A stretch of DNA of 64,000 nucleotides. It comes from Lachnospiraceae bacterium (GTDB taxonomy: Bacteria > Bacillota > Clostridia > Lachnospirales > Lachnospiraceae). This document shows, piece after piece, positions 35,562 to 45,162 of the stretch (position 1 is the first letter of the stretch; every line of letters starts with the position of its first letter). Made by a program: the position numbers and the translations under genes. The notes beneath the pieces were generated by a model. It searched no databases. It was given only the letters and a program-made list of their open reading frames with translations, and was not told where the DNA came from. Location: positions 4,340,001-4,404,000 of the forward strand of contig AP025576.1 in NCBI GenBank assembly GCA_022845955.1. Reading direction: 5' to 3'.

Positions 35562-35943
35562 TCCTTGTACCTCCTCTCGGTGTGTCCTCCAGCTTCGGGC
35601 CAACTTGGCCCGAAGCGCCGGGGCCGCTCCATGCGGCATAGAAATTTTCAGTCTTGTAGGGCCGGACTTGGGGCCATAGGAACCGGGCCCGGATATAGTT
35701 TCGCAGTATTTTTTCAAAAGGGAGGCCGTCACGCTCGAACATGGCAAAGAAGAAAAACGGGAGCATGAGGCCAATCATCAGAAACAGCGCGGGGCTGCTG
35801 CCGATGACGGGGCGGGTCAGCAGATAGACGGGGATTCCCACCGCCGCCGCGCCCGAGAAACAAATAAGCTGGCGCTTCGTCAAATTGAAGGCCAGCTTGG
35901 TCTTTACTTTGGATAAATCTTTCGGAACTTGCACATAGGGCAA
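35524..35943 (-). CDS. PrgI-family membrane protein (VirB3-like)
   Basis: 139 residues with two transmembrane helices (about 28-46 and 52-72) after a short N-terminus MPYVQVPKDLSKVKTKL, the PrgI signature. Partner of VirB4 in Gram-positive type IV secretion. The C-terminus contains ASGQVGPK from a palindrome copy (35595-35613). Overlaps both neighbours. Confidence 0.8.
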   Translation of the reverse strand: MPYVQVPKDLSKVKTKLAFNLTKRQLICFSGAAAVGIPVYLLTRPVIGSSPALFLMIGLMLPFFFFAMFERDGLPFEKILRNYIRARFLWPQVRPYKTENFYAAWSGPGASGQVGPKLEDTPRGGTRIAKRKRGKTGRA

Positions 35944-36575
35944 AGCTCAAAACCTCCTTTCATCACTTCGGGCCAACTTGGCCCGAAGCGGTTATCGTGT
36001 TTCGCCCCGGGCCGCGCCCTCCAATATGCGGGGTTGTGCTCCCGGAGGGATTGGTTGATGTTTTCTTCAAACGCTTCCTTGTTTCTGATCCGGTCGGGGA
36101 TTTTCCAGAGCCGCTTATCCAGCAGTTCCCGGAAAACGACTTCCTCCTGTGTATCTTCCTCAAAGCAGAGATAGCCGCCCTGCCGGAACCCGCATTTCTT
36201 TGCGGCGGGGGAGAGAAAAGCCGCCACTTCCTTTGAAACCATTGTCCCGCCGTGGCTGGCGGTGCTCACCAGAAAGACGCCTGGACAGAGCGTGTCGCAG
36301 GTCTGCACCTTTCCCCACGGGGAGATTTTCGGTTCCGCGAACAGGCCGGGTGGATTTTCAGCACGGCTTTTTGCGGCCTGCATAACCGCCACCTTTTCTA
36401 AAATTGCTTTCAGTTCGGGGGAGAAATAGGCGTACTCCCGTAAAACGCGGACCGCATTTCCGCCGCATTGTTCCATCAGGGCGGTATAGGCTTCACCGTC
36501 CGCCACCGTGCAGCGGCCCACCATCTTCCCGGCATAGTAGCAGGCCGCGCCATACTCGGATTTTTTTCGTGCCAA
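35904..36575 (-). CDS. conserved ICE protein (DUF7007-like)
   Basis: 223 residues from a TTG preceded by GGAGGCGTTTTCA (MARKKSEYGAACYYAGKMVG). No catalytic motif seen. The original C-terminus probably lay near AYWRARPG; the present frame reads through a palindrome (35968-35986) and runs 40 bp into prgI. This suggests the palindrome removed or bypassed an earlier stop. Function unknown; always in the VirB region of such elements. Confidence 0.55.
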   Translation of the reverse strand: MARKKSEYGAACYYAGKMVGRCTVADGEAYTALMEQCGGNAVRVLREYAYFSPELKAILEKVAVMQAAKSRAENPPGLFAEPKISPWGKVQTCDTLCPGVFLVSTASHGGTMVSKEVAAFLSPAAKKCGFRQGGYLCFEEDTQEEVVFRELLDKRLWKIPDRIRNKEAFEENINQSLREHNPAYWRARPGAKHDNRFGPSWPEVMKGGFELCPMCKFRKIYPK

Positions 36576-36627
36576 TGAAAACGCCTCCTTTCCGCCGGGG
36601 AACCTCGGGCCAACTTGGCCCGAAGTG

Positions 36628-37329
36628 TTACCGCTCCGCCGCCTTTGTGGGCTTTTCCTTCGGGGCTCGGGCGGCGTTCTCCTTTGCCGCCTTCTTCGTT
36701 CCGGCTTCCAACTGGCCCTTGATGGACGCCTTTTCCGGGGGTGGAGCCTGCCGGGCGGCGGCAATCCGGGCCTGCAACTTTTCTATCTCCTGTTGGTATG
36801 CCTCTAAAATCGCCCCGTGAAGTTCCTCCCGGAACTCCCTCGTGATGGGCTTCACCGTGTCCCGGTAGCCTGTACGGCTGCTCTTATCCGGCTTGCTCGG
36901 CATACCCACATACAAGCCCTTGTCACTCTGTAAAATCTTGAAGTCCTCCACCACAAAGCAGTCGTTGAGCTTCACGGTGGCAAAGCCCACCAGATTTTTG
37001 ATGGGGTCAATGGGCCGGGCGGTCACGTCCAGCTTTAAGCCGGAGCCGCCGGGAGCCTCCTGTTCCGGGGCCTGCGCGCCCGTGGTCTTTTCTTCGCTCA
37101 TTGTCATTTCCTCCTTTCCGGGCCGGGGAAGAACCTCCCCGTCCTCGTAGCGGTAGCCTGCCCGCCTGATTGCGGCCAGCGTGCCCGCAGACACATTTCC
37201 GCTTAACTGAATATCCGTGTCGGCCATGAAGCGCAGGGTGTCCGCCTCGGTGAAGTCCTCCGCCAGTTTTCCATGCCATAGCGGCTGAATACTCCCGTCC
37301 GAGGCCACGCCATACCGTCTCGGGGCCAT
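36628..37329 (-). CDS. SpoVG-like protein with extra N-terminal domain
   Basis: 233 residues. Residues 95-190 form a SpoVG domain (LDVTARPIDPIKNLVGFATV, DCFVVEDFKIL, GLYVGMPSKPD), a site-specific DNA-binding fold. The first 75 residues are a separate small domain found as its own gene in other ICEs. GGAGG with 8-nt spacing stands before an internal ATG at 37101 (MSEEKTTG), so a shorter SpoVG protein is probably also made. The two look like former neighbours fused by loss of a stop. The C-terminus is Lys/Ala-rich. Confidence 0.7.
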   Translation of the reverse strand: MAPRRYGVASDGSIQPLWHGKLAEDFTEADTLRFMADTDIQLSGNVSAGTLAAIRRAGYRYEDGEVLPRPGKEEMTMSEEKTTGAQAPEQEAPGGSGLKLDVTARPIDPIKNLVGFATVKLNDCFVVEDFKILQSDKGLYVGMPSKPDKSSRTGYRDTVKPITREFREELHGAILEAYQQEIEKLQARIAAARQAPPPEKASIKGQLEAGTKKAAKENAARAPKEKPTKAAER

Positions 37330-37383
37330 AGCCTCACCTCGTTTCTGAAACCTCGGGCCAACTTGGCCCGAAGCCCCGCCTTA

Positions 37384-38250
37384 TCAATGGGCGCCGAAGA
37401 TGGATTTTGCGAGGGAGCCCGTCTTAAAGAGCGTAAAGCAGAGTAGGACGGTATAGCCCACACAGCCCCATATCGCGCCTATCATGTCCCCGCCCGTGGC
37501 AATCCCCTGTATCAGCACCGCATAGATTGCGACACAGACGATAATCAAGAGCCCTTGAAAGCCCACCGCCAGCAGGGAACGGAAATAGTTCTGGCCCATG
37601 CTCCCGATCTCCCGGTTGACTACCGTTGCAAGGGGGATAGGGGCAAGGCTCGTCATTAGGTAAATTTCAATCATTCTCCCGTAGACAATCACGAAAATTA
37701 CGATATTGAGAGCGGTCATGGTAAAGCCCACAAAAAAGGATTGAAGCCAGAGCCCCAAGAGGGGGCCGAGCTCCATCGCCTCCAACTGCGTCTCCATATC
37801 GGCCATCATATCCGGGGTGATTTCGGTGCTCCCCTGTATCAGTCCCGCCGACTGCTGGACAACGGACTGCGCCATATCAAACACGCCCATCACGATATTG
37901 AAGGTGTTGGACAGAATGAGAATGGCGCAGAAGGTCTTGAAGATCCACTTGAAAAATATCCATGTATCTATGTCGTGCAGGTTGTTCCGCTCAACAAGTA
38001 GCTGAATGAGCTCGTAGCACATGACGAAGGTGAGCACCAGCCCGGCGATTGGGAGAATGACAGTCTCGGAGAGCTGCCGTATCATGGAGAAAACCCCGGC
38101 GTTCCATGCCGCCGGGGCCGTCCCCACTTGGTCTGCAATCTCTCCGACCTGCGCGTTTACGTTGTCAAAGAGCCCGCCGAGGTTGCCCATGATACCGGCA
38201 ACCAGCAGACCCTTGAGCCATTCCGCGATTGCGTCGAAGATTATCTGCAT
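37384..38250 (-). CDS. VirB6/TrbL-like polytopic membrane protein
   Basis: 288 residues with about six transmembrane helices and a conserved hydrophobic core (MTALNIVIFVIVYGRMIEIY, LMTSLAPIPLATVVNREIG). It should form the inner membrane part of the mating channel. In related ICEs the Maff2 gene lies directly upstream; here the nested element has cut that gene. Start at 38250 (MQIIFDAIAEWLKG). Confidence 0.8.
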   Translation of the reverse strand: MQIIFDAIAEWLKGLLVAGIMGNLGGLFDNVNAQVGEIADQVGTAPAAWNAGVFSMIRQLSETVILPIAGLVLTFVMCYELIQLLVERNNLHDIDTWIFFKWIFKTFCAILILSNTFNIVMGVFDMAQSVVQQSAGLIQGSTEITPDMMADMETQLEAMELGPLLGLWLQSFFVGFTMTALNIVIFVIVYGRMIEIYLMTSLAPIPLATVVNREIGSMGQNYFRSLLAVGFQGLLIIVCVAIYAVLIQGIATGGDMIGAIWGCVGYTVLLCFTLFKTGSLAKSIFGAH

Positions 38251-38266
38251 GGCGTCTCCTTATCGT

Positions 38267-38351
38267 TTAGCTGAACAGGCCGGACAGCAGGGGAATAAGC
38301 GTCGTTCCAATCAGGATAATCCCGCCGCCGCTCATAAGCTGTTTTATCCCC
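38267..38351 (-). pseudogene. 3' part of the Maff2-family gene, cut by the nested element
   Basis: Encodes GIKQLMSGGGIILIGTTLIP and seven more residues before TAA, the C-terminal half of a small two-helix Maff2 protein. No start codon remains. The 5' part is at 49396-49554. Joining both at the shared GG restores a continuous frame. Confidence 0.85.
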
Positions 38352-38440
38352 AATTAGGTGTAAAACTCTGCTCGATGGCGGGCGGCGGCGTACAAAAAAT
38401 CTATATGGTGTTTTTAAGAGAACCGTCCCGGCGGGACAGG

Positions 38441-40111
38441 TCAGGCAGTGACCTGTTCCACCTCCGGGATGGGTTTGAGATTAAAATGAATTTCGATAGA
38501 AATGTGTCTTGTTTTATCTTCGTCAATGCGCTCATGCACGACGATTTCTTTGATTAAGCGGTTAAGGGTGGCTGCGTCCAGCTCTGTGATATTGGCGTAT
38601 TCCTGAATGGCTTCCACCCATTGTTTTGCGTCATTGGCAAGCTGGACTTCATCGGACAGCCGCTTCCTGCCCTCGGACACTTTTGTTTTAAGCTCCGTCT
38701 GCTCGGTCTGTGTCTTTTCCAGCATGGTGTTAAAGTTCTGCTCACTGATACGCCCTGCAATCATATCCTCATAAAGCCGCATTACCATTTTGTCCAGAAC
38801 CTCAATCCGTTCCTCGTCCCTTGTGAGGGAGCGTTCCATTGCTTCCCGCTGTTCCCGCTGCTCGGCTTCACAGGTATTGGTCAAGCGGTCGGCAACCGCT
38901 TCCCCGTCCATCAGGGCAGCTCTGGCACATTCCCGGATTTTCCGCAGCACATGGCTGTAAAGGGTGTCATAGTCAATCCGATGCTGGGTGCAGTGGTTCT
39001 TTCCAAAGGCATTGTAGGTCTTGCAGGAATAAATCTGCTGAGGATGTTTTGCGTTTGTGTAGCGTACCGTCAGCGACTTCCCACACTCGCCGCATTTTAT
39101 CAGTCCGGCAAACAGGCTGATTTCATTGGTCTGCCCCGGACGCTGGCGGGATTTCAGCTTGTTCTGCACAATGTCAAAGCTCATGCGGTCAATCAGCGGT
39201 TCATGCTGTCCCTCCACCACAATCCAGTCCTCCGGCTTCTTTTCCCCAATCGTGCCGATTTTGAAACGGTAGTCCTTTTTCTGGGAAGCAATCGCCCCGG
39301 TGTAGACGGGATTCATCAAAAGGTCTTTGATAACGGAGAAGTCCCACATATACCGCCCGTTTTCCGGGTCTTTCTTTTCCCATTTGGTGCGGGTATTGCG
39401 AAGCCCCCGTTCCCGGTTCCACCATGTGGGGCAGGGGATTTTTTCTTCCTCCAGCCGTCTGCGGATATAGTTCGGACCATGACCGTTTAGGGCATATCCG
39501 AAAATCAGCCGCACAATCGGGGCGGTTTCCTCGTCAATGAGCAGATGGTTTTTGTCCTCCGGGTCTTTCCGATACCCGAACGGGGCAAGACACCCGGTAA
39601 ACTGTCCTTTCTGCGCTTTCAGAAGATAAGAGGAATGGACTTTCTTGGAAATATCCTTGCTGTACATCTCGTTCAGGATATTCTTGAACGGGGCAATATC
39701 GTTGTTATCCCGCAGGGTGTCGATACCGTCATTCATGGCGATATAGCGGACACCGTTTCTTGGGAAAAAGTCCTCAATCAAATGCCCGGTTTGCAGATAG
39801 TTCCGCCCCAGTCGACTGAGGTCTTTCGTGATGACAAGGTTGATTTGCCTGCGCTCAATGGCTCTCAACATTCTCTGTAAATCAGGACGCTCCATATTAA
39901 GACCTGTGAAGCCATCGTCCTGATAGACTGCCACAACCTCCCATCCCTGCTTTTCGCAGTATTTTTCCAGCATATCACGCTGGTTTGCGATACTGGCACT
40001 TTCGCCTTGCAGGTCATCGTCCTTTGACAGCCTGCAATAGACCGCCGCACGATACCCTCCGGCAAGTGCCGAACCGATTGTTCTGTATTCCATTTCGTTC
40101 ATCATAGCCAT
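38441..40111 (-). CDS. large serine recombinase of the nested element (TnpX-like)
   Basis: 556 residues. Catalytic Ser29 in YCRLSKDD, KDLSRLGRNY in the resolvase domain, a recombinase domain, zinc-ribbon (CGECGKSL with a later YSCKTY and HC), coiled coil, and a C-terminal helical domain. Related to the TnpX/TndX group that excises elements as circles. Clearly different from the ICE enzyme at 18359. Ends 90 bp from the left end of its element. Confidence 0.9.
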   Translation of the reverse strand: MAMMNEMEYRTIGSALAGGYRAAVYCRLSKDDDLQGESASIANQRDMLEKYCEKQGWEVVAVYQDDGFTGLNMERPDLQRMLRAIERRQINLVITKDLSRLGRNYLQTGHLIEDFFPRNGVRYIAMNDGIDTLRDNNDIAPFKNILNEMYSKDISKKVHSSYLLKAQKGQFTGCLAPFGYRKDPEDKNHLLIDEETAPIVRLIFGYALNGHGPNYIRRRLEEEKIPCPTWWNRERGLRNTRTKWEKKDPENGRYMWDFSVIKDLLMNPVYTGAIASQKKDYRFKIGTIGEKKPEDWIVVEGQHEPLIDRMSFDIVQNKLKSRQRPGQTNEISLFAGLIKCGECGKSLTVRYTNAKHPQQIYSCKTYNAFGKNHCTQHRIDYDTLYSHVLRKIRECARAALMDGEAVADRLTNTCEAEQREQREAMERSLTRDEERIEVLDKMVMRLYEDMIAGRISEQNFNTMLEKTQTEQTELKTKVSEGRKRLSDEVQLANDAKQWVEAIQEYANITELDAATLNRLIKEIVVHERIDEDKTRHISIEIHFNLKPIPEVEQVTA

Positions 40112-40309
40112 TTACCCACACAATCCAGACGGTATCTGGCTCTTTTGAACCTCATCTTCATTATACTTCAAATCTTTCTTTTTAGCAAGATATTCTTTCG
40201 TATTTGTCTTACCGTATTTCTGGGAAATCAGGCTGACGAACACATCGGTTGCGTCCAGCTCCCCGTCAAACACCGTTGTAACATGAATCTCTGTTTTGTT
40301 TTTTGCCAT
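40112..40309 (-). CDS. TnpW-like small transposon protein
   Basis: 65 residues, MAKNKTEIHVTTVFDGELDATDVF..., ending directly before the recombinase start. Matches the small protein that precedes the recombinase in Tn4451-like elements. Function unknown; perhaps a recombination accessory. Confidence 0.65.
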   Translation of the reverse strand: MAKNKTEIHVTTVFDGELDATDVFVSLISQKYGKTNTKEYLAKKKDLKYNEDEVQKSQIPSGLCG

Positions 40310-40550
40310 AGGCAGTTATCCTCCATACATGAAAATAGCCAGACAGAGGGTGTCGGCAACGAAGTCCGGCAACGGGCTTCAAAAGACCTTGCAAACAATC
40401 TCAATCTGGCGATGGTTACTATTTATACTTTTCTTTTATTTTTCTGTTGTTTTGGTTGTCATAGGGGAGAAAAGCCTAGAAATAAGGGGTTTTCCCCGGC
40501 AACCGGCTCGGCAACGGGATAGCAACAGGGGGTGCAACGGGCTGTCATTT

Positions 40551-41945
40551 TCAGAATGGAAGCTCCATCTGTTCTGAGACCTCCACAAAACCGTCCCTCG
40601 TTTTTTCAGACGGGTTGCCGGAGTCCGTTGCCGGGTTTTCACGCTCCCAGCCCTTTTGTCTGCCATATTCGGAAAACATTCTTGGGTTCGGGAAGTACCG
40701 CCAGCCGGAAATACACTGATTCATAATCTCGTTGATTTCCCGGATTTCCCATTGCTTCGGCTCGTCAAAGGCATGGTTTAAGGCTTCCTTGTAGAGCTGC
40801 TTGGAACAGACCATGCTCCCGGTGTACTTATCAAGATACGCCTGTATCATCCCGGCTTTGGTGTCCTCCGGCATAAAATCCCGCTGGTGTTCTTTGAGAT
40901 ACCGCTGCATGGCGGGGCTGAAAGCCAGCTTGAACCTGCCGCTTCGGTAAATCTCCATCGCTTCCGCCCACATCTGCTCGATATAGGCTCTGGAAGCAGC
41001 TTCGTCCTCCAAAATGTGAACCTCGGCTTGCTCCGGGTACACCATGACGGGGATAAAGCGGCGGTTGCCGGAACGGTCAAGGGGCAGGAAGTCAAGGGCA
41101 TTGGAAGTGCCGCCAAACACGCACTGACGGGGGCGGTCTGCCGGGTGGGTTTCATAGGGTATCTTGTAAACCTCTTTCTGCCGGCTTAAAAATGACTTGA
41201 TTTCCTCAATGCTCTTGGCGTTTGCGGTTGCCATCATTTCCGACATTTCGATAATCCAGTGACCTTGCAGCTTGCGGTACACATTGTCATCGTCCAGCTT
41301 CCGCAAATCATCGGAGAACCACTCGTCCCGGACTGCCAGCAGACGGAAGAATGTGGACTTTCCAGCCCCCTGACCGCCTACCAGACAAAGCATGATTTCA
41401 AACTTGCACCCCGGCTGAAAGGCTCGTGAGATTGCACCCAGCAGGAACAGCTTCAACGCTTCATAGGTGTAATCGTCTGCGTCAGCCCCCAGAAAGTGCC
41501 GCAGACAGAAGCGGATTCGTTCTGTCCCGTCCCACACCAGGGTATTGAGATAGTCCCGGATGGGGTGGTACTTGTTTTCATTCGCCACAATCCCGATGGC
41601 ATTATCAATCTTTTTCTCATTGGTAAGCCCATAGGTTTCTTCCAGATAGAGAAGCAGATACTTCATATCCGTATCGTTCAGGGCTGTGCTTTCTCTGTGG
41701 AAGCCAATGGGCTTTATGATGTCCTTGCGGTCAGTCAGGATGTTGTATGCGATAGCCCCGGAAAGCAGCGGGTCACGCTGGAATACGGTCAGGCAGTTCC
41801 GTATGCTCTGACGGACACCGCCTTTCTCGGTAGTTTCCAGCCCCGCCTTGATTTCCTCAATGCTCTGGGGTGGCTGCATGGCGTTCATGGTGTTTTTTAG
41901 TTCTTGCTGCGTCTGCGGCTGCAAGCTCTGCCATTCGCTGTTCAA
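40551..41945 (-). CDS. VirE/VapE-like primase-helicase ATPase
   Basis: 464 residues. Walker A GGQGAGKSTFFRLLA near residue 170 and a following helicase-like region (VFGGTSNALDFLPLDRSGNRRF) match virulence-associated E family proteins, superfamily-3/D5-like replicative helicases of mobile elements. A TTG start overlaps the primase gene by 89 bp. Together they would replicate the excised circle. Confidence 0.85.
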   Translation of the reverse strand: MNSEWQSLQPQTQQELKNTMNAMQPPQSIEEIKAGLETTEKGGVRQSIRNCLTVFQRDPLLSGAIAYNILTDRKDIIKPIGFHRESTALNDTDMKYLLLYLEETYGLTNEKKIDNAIGIVANENKYHPIRDYLNTLVWDGTERIRFCLRHFLGADADDYTYEALKLFLLGAISRAFQPGCKFEIMLCLVGGQGAGKSTFFRLLAVRDEWFSDDLRKLDDDNVYRKLQGHWIIEMSEMMATANAKSIEEIKSFLSRQKEVYKIPYETHPADRPRQCVFGGTSNALDFLPLDRSGNRRFIPVMVYPEQAEVHILEDEAASRAYIEQMWAEAMEIYRSGRFKLAFSPAMQRYLKEHQRDFMPEDTKAGMIQAYLDKYTGSMVCSKQLYKEALNHAFDEPKQWEIREINEIMNQCISGWRYFPNPRMFSEYGRQKGWERENPATDSGNPSEKTRDGFVEVSEQMELPF

Positions 41946-42501
41946 GCTGTATCACATCCTTTCCGTAGTCCGTAATCAAAGCAGCTTTTTCCTCTGTTTC
42001 CCCGAACAGAAGCACATCCAGCAGATATTCCACTTGGTCTTGCTTCTGTAAGGCTTCCACAAACCGGGGATGAAAGGCTTCCTCCGGGGAGTGCGGGGCA
42101 TATTCCTTTCTCCATGCCCGGAGCAGGTGGAGATAATCGGCAAGAATACGGAAACATCGGTTCTTTGCCTCCTGAAACTGTTCCTCCGGGGATTTCTGCC
42201 GGGGCTTGGGCTTTTTTGCCTTTCCCGGCGGCTTCCAGTCCTCATAGGAAAGCCCGAAGTCCTGTGCCAGTTGTACGGCAGCTTCTTTCTTTCCCAGCCC
42301 ATACAGGGCGGCGGTAAAATCAATCACATCCCCATCTGCACCGCAGCCGAAGCAGTGGTAACGCTGATCCAGCTTCATGCTTGGGGTTTTATCGTTATGG
42401 AACGGGCAGCAAGCCATCCCGTTCCGACCTACATGGATTCCATAATGCTCCGCAGCCTGTCTTGTTGTGACGGACTGCTTCACAGCTTCAAATACATTCA
42501 A
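41857..42501 (-). CDS. CHC2 zinc-finger primase
   Basis: 214 residues from a TTG at 42501 after GGAGGGATAGAT. The DnaG-type zinc finger is CCPFHNDKTPSMKLDQRYHCFGCG, near residues 30-55. The catalytic TOPRIM domain is not visible, so the protein may work only with the VirE-like helicase. Followed by the helicase in an overlap. Confidence 0.8.
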   Translation of the reverse strand: MNVFEAVKQSVTTRQAAEHYGIHVGRNGMACCPFHNDKTPSMKLDQRYHCFGCGADGDVIDFTAALYGLGKKEAAVQLAQDFGLSYEDWKPPGKAKKPKPRQKSPEEQFQEAKNRCFRILADYLHLLRAWRKEYAPHSPEEAFHPRFVEALQKQDQVEYLLDVLLFGETEEKAALITDYGKDVIQLEQRMAELAAADAARTKKHHERHAATPEH

Positions 42502-42565
42502 ATCTATCCCTCCTTGAAAATAAGAAAAGCACCTGACATTCTCTGATTGAAAATGCAAGTGCCTG

Positions 42566-44146
42566 TTAAAGTTCCATATCCTGTTGTCTGTGTTTCGCCT
42601 GTGCCGGGGCGGTTCTTTGAGCCTTTTTCTCGTCCGCCTTATCCTGCAAGACTTCCTTGATGGGCTGCTTCTTAGGCGGCTCTTTACTTTCCTCTGTGCC
42701 GGGTATGGCTTTCCGTACCCAGTAGCGGATGTCCCGCAACTTCTTCAAATCAGCCTGTACCTCGGTCAAAGGTTCTTTCAGCTCTGCGATTTCGCTGAGA
42801 AGTTTTTCCTGCTCCTCTTGCAGCTCATTTTGGGTACTGTCCTTATCGTCTGGGTGCTTGGCAAGGTAGGCGGCGGCTTTCTCATACCGGGCAACCTCCG
42901 GGTGTTCCTGTTTGAATTTCTCCTTTGTTTTCTTAAAAAATATCTTCTGGTACTTCTCATAGACAGGCTTACATTCCTTGCAGTCTGTCCGGCTGGCAAG
43001 AATCCCGTCAATCACTTTGCTGCGGGCTTCCTTTGGCTTCATCTGATTGCGGTAATCTGCGGCTGATTTCCCGGAAGATTCCAGAAATGCTTCTAAGTCC
43101 TCCACAGTGGAAAGCCCCTTTTGCCGGAGATAGGATAGGGCTTCGCTGACTGCCTTTAAGTCCTGTGAAGTCCCCCGGTTCTGTCCAGCCCTCGTCCAGT
43201 CCTTCCGTTCTTCCTTTCGTATCTCCATATACTTCATCAGCAGATTGGGAAGAAGTGTCGCTTCCTCCGCCGCTTTTTGTGCAAGCAGCTCCTTCCGTTT
43301 TTCTCCCAGCTCGGTAATCCAGCCTTTGAGGTTTTGGATAAGCTGCCGGATCGACTTCATTAGGCGGTTGGCAGCTTTGATTTCCCGGTTCAGGTTGCCG
43401 ATATTTGTCTGGATACCACGCTTTTCCATCTGCTGGACAGCAGCCCCCTCATGGACAGTAGGGATAATATCAAGCCCCTGTCTGGCATAAGAACGCAAGT
43501 CCACACGCTCTGGGCGGTCATTGGCTTCCAGATAGCGGTTCTGGATGACCTCCCATTCATGCCGCCAGATTTCGCAATACTTCTGGTCGTTCCAGTCAAC
43601 CGTATCCTCCTTGTGGCTTTTCCACCTGCCGGACGGAAGTTTTATCCGTTCTCCGCTTTCATCAAGGTCATAAACCTTGCGGCTCTTGGGAAGCCATTTC
43701 CCATGTTCGTCTATTGCCCTCATAGTGAGCATGACATGGGCGTGGGGATTGTGTCCCGGCGGATGGGGGTCATGGATGGCAAAGTCAGCAATCATGCCTT
43801 TGGAAACAAACTGCTGCTCACAAAATTCCCGGACAAGGACAGCATACTGGTCGGGTGGTATCTCTCTTGGGATGGTAAGCACCCACCGCCTTGCAAGCTG
43901 GGAGTTCCATTGCTTTTCCACCGCTTCGGCGGCGTTCCATAAGGTATTGCGGTCTGCATACGACCGTGGGGCGTTTGCCGGGAGCAGAATTTCATTGTGG
44001 ACAATACCACGCTTTTCCGGGTAGTGCTTCACTTGCTGGTCATATTCACAGAACAGTTTTTCGCCACTCTGGTAAGCAGCGGCGGCAACCGCAGACTGCC
44101 GCTGACTGCGCTGAACAATCGTGATTTCGTTGTGTGGACAGGGCAT
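42566..44146 (-). CDS. MobQ-type relaxase (MobA/MobL)
   Basis: 526 residues. N-terminal relaxase with SAVAAAAYQSGEKL (the Tyr region), conserved HNEILLPANAP, and the metal motif HNPHAHVMLTMR near residue 140. The C-terminus is a long charged coiled coil. It should nick the oriT candidate at 45434-45470 and use the transfer channel of a co-resident ICE, possibly its own host ICE. Confidence 0.9.
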   Translation of the reverse strand: MPCPHNEITIVQRSQRQSAVAAAAYQSGEKLFCEYDQQVKHYPEKRGIVHNEILLPANAPRSYADRNTLWNAAEAVEKQWNSQLARRWVLTIPREIPPDQYAVLVREFCEQQFVSKGMIADFAIHDPHPPGHNPHAHVMLTMRAIDEHGKWLPKSRKVYDLDESGERIKLPSGRWKSHKEDTVDWNDQKYCEIWRHEWEVIQNRYLEANDRPERVDLRSYARQGLDIIPTVHEGAAVQQMEKRGIQTNIGNLNREIKAANRLMKSIRQLIQNLKGWITELGEKRKELLAQKAAEEATLLPNLLMKYMEIRKEERKDWTRAGQNRGTSQDLKAVSEALSYLRQKGLSTVEDLEAFLESSGKSAADYRNQMKPKEARSKVIDGILASRTDCKECKPVYEKYQKIFFKKTKEKFKQEHPEVARYEKAAAYLAKHPDDKDSTQNELQEEQEKLLSEIAELKEPLTEVQADLKKLRDIRYWVRKAIPGTEESKEPPKKQPIKEVLQDKADEKKAQRTAPAQAKHRQQDMEL

Positions 44147-44216
44147 TTCGTGTCCCTCCTTTCGCTAATTGGTGGACGGGGTGGCGTTTTACCACCTCAT
44201 TTTGGGCAGAAAAAAA

Positions 44217-44245
44217 GCAGGAAACCTTTCTTTCAGATTTCCTGC
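44217..44245 (-). terminator. intrinsic terminator
   Basis: GCAGGAAA (44217-44224) pairs with TTTCCTGC (44238-44245), with a T-run on the minus-strand side. Stops transcription from the cargo genes before mobA. Confidence 0.75.
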
Positions 44246-44340
44246 TCGGTGTGCCGCTGTGTGGGCGGCGGGTATTTAGTTGTAAAAGTTCGGGACAAGT
44301 TGACCCGATGTGAAGCTGACGAACTGGAATTTATTTGTTG

Positions 44341-44850
44341 TTATTTTCTATCAATCCCCAAAACATCATAGTATTCATCACTATACTCAATGCCACTATT
44401 GTCAAAGCGAGATTGCAGTTCTTTTACATAGTCATAAGGGTTATCAATAGGGGAAATTTCTAATTCTGTTTCAAGATAACTTAATGTCGCTTTCTGTTCC
44501 TCTGTGCGGATTGCTTCTTCCTCTTTGAGGTGTTTTTCAAATTTGTCTTTGTCCATCCAAATAATCTGCTCAATAGGATTAGTAGAACCACAAGCAAGAA
44601 TAAGTCTCATAAAATCCTCAAAGGTTCTTGCCAGTGGATAAACAAAAACATCTGCACAAGTATCAGGATTGCAGGCAAAAACCATTTCCCCATACGGCTC
44701 AATAAAGCAATACATAATACTTCCTTCAAAACCTATTGCCTTTGCATTGGTCGGATAGCAGAAGTAAGAATAAATATCTTCAACTTGTTCAAGACAAATC
44801 AAAGAGCCATTTATATTCAGTTCTTTGTATTGGTCAAAAAGTGTTTCCAT
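44341..44850 (-). CDS. AT-rich cargo protein, possible SUKH/SMI1-like
   Basis: 169 residues, acidic, no signal or membrane segment. The pattern of two-strand segments with YCFIEPYGEMVFACNPDTCADVF resembles SMI1/KNR4-type (SUKH) immunity proteins, but the match is weak. It is next to a CPCC protein gene, and such pairs often occur among toxin-immunity leftovers. AAAGGAGTGTGATAAA precedes the ATG. Confidence 0.45.
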   Translation of the reverse strand: METLFDQYKELNINGSLICLEQVEDIYSYFCYPTNAKAIGFEGSIMYCFIEPYGEMVFACNPDTCADVFVYPLARTFEDFMRLILACGSTNPIEQIIWMDKDKFEKHLKEEEAIRTEEQKATLSYLETELEISPIDNPYDYVKELQSRFDNSGIEYSDEYYDVLGIDRK

Positions 44851-44907
44851 TTTATCACACTCCTTTACAACTTCTAATTTTTCAGTTCTACAAGTTGGAA
44901 GTTGTCG

Positions 44908-45162
44908 CTATGAAATTTCTTTTTCATCATCTCTTGGTGGTCGGACATAACATAACATTTCTTTTTCACAAGCACCAAATTTTGAGAAATTGGATTTCGC
45001 TTCTTTTAGCGTTATTCCATGATTAGAGTCGCTTGGTTCGTTATCAGAAGCAATGAACGGGTCATTCTCCCAAAAACAAACGGGGCAAATATACCCACAA
45101 TCTTCATTTGCCGGAACATTATAGGTAAAATATCCGCAGCAAGGACATTGGTATTTTTTCAT
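44908..45162 (-). CDS. CPCC-type cysteine-rich protein
   Basis: 84 residues opening MKKYQCPCCGYFTYNVPAN, with a second pair ICPVCFWEND, a zinc-ribbon-like arrangement that defines CPCC proteins. Often found near polymorphic toxin systems as immunity-associated genes. Cargo of the nested element; no toxin gene is visible beside it. Confidence 0.75.
   Translation of the reverse strand: MKKYQCPCCGYFTYNVPANEDCGYICPVCFWENDPFIASDNEPSDSNHGITLKEAKSNFSKFGACEKEMLCYVRPPRDDEKEIS

Noticed and set aside
35562..35774. N-terminal extension of the VirB4-like protein
   Set aside because: It is prgI sequence in another frame; a TTG with GAGGAGG at 35561 explains the start.
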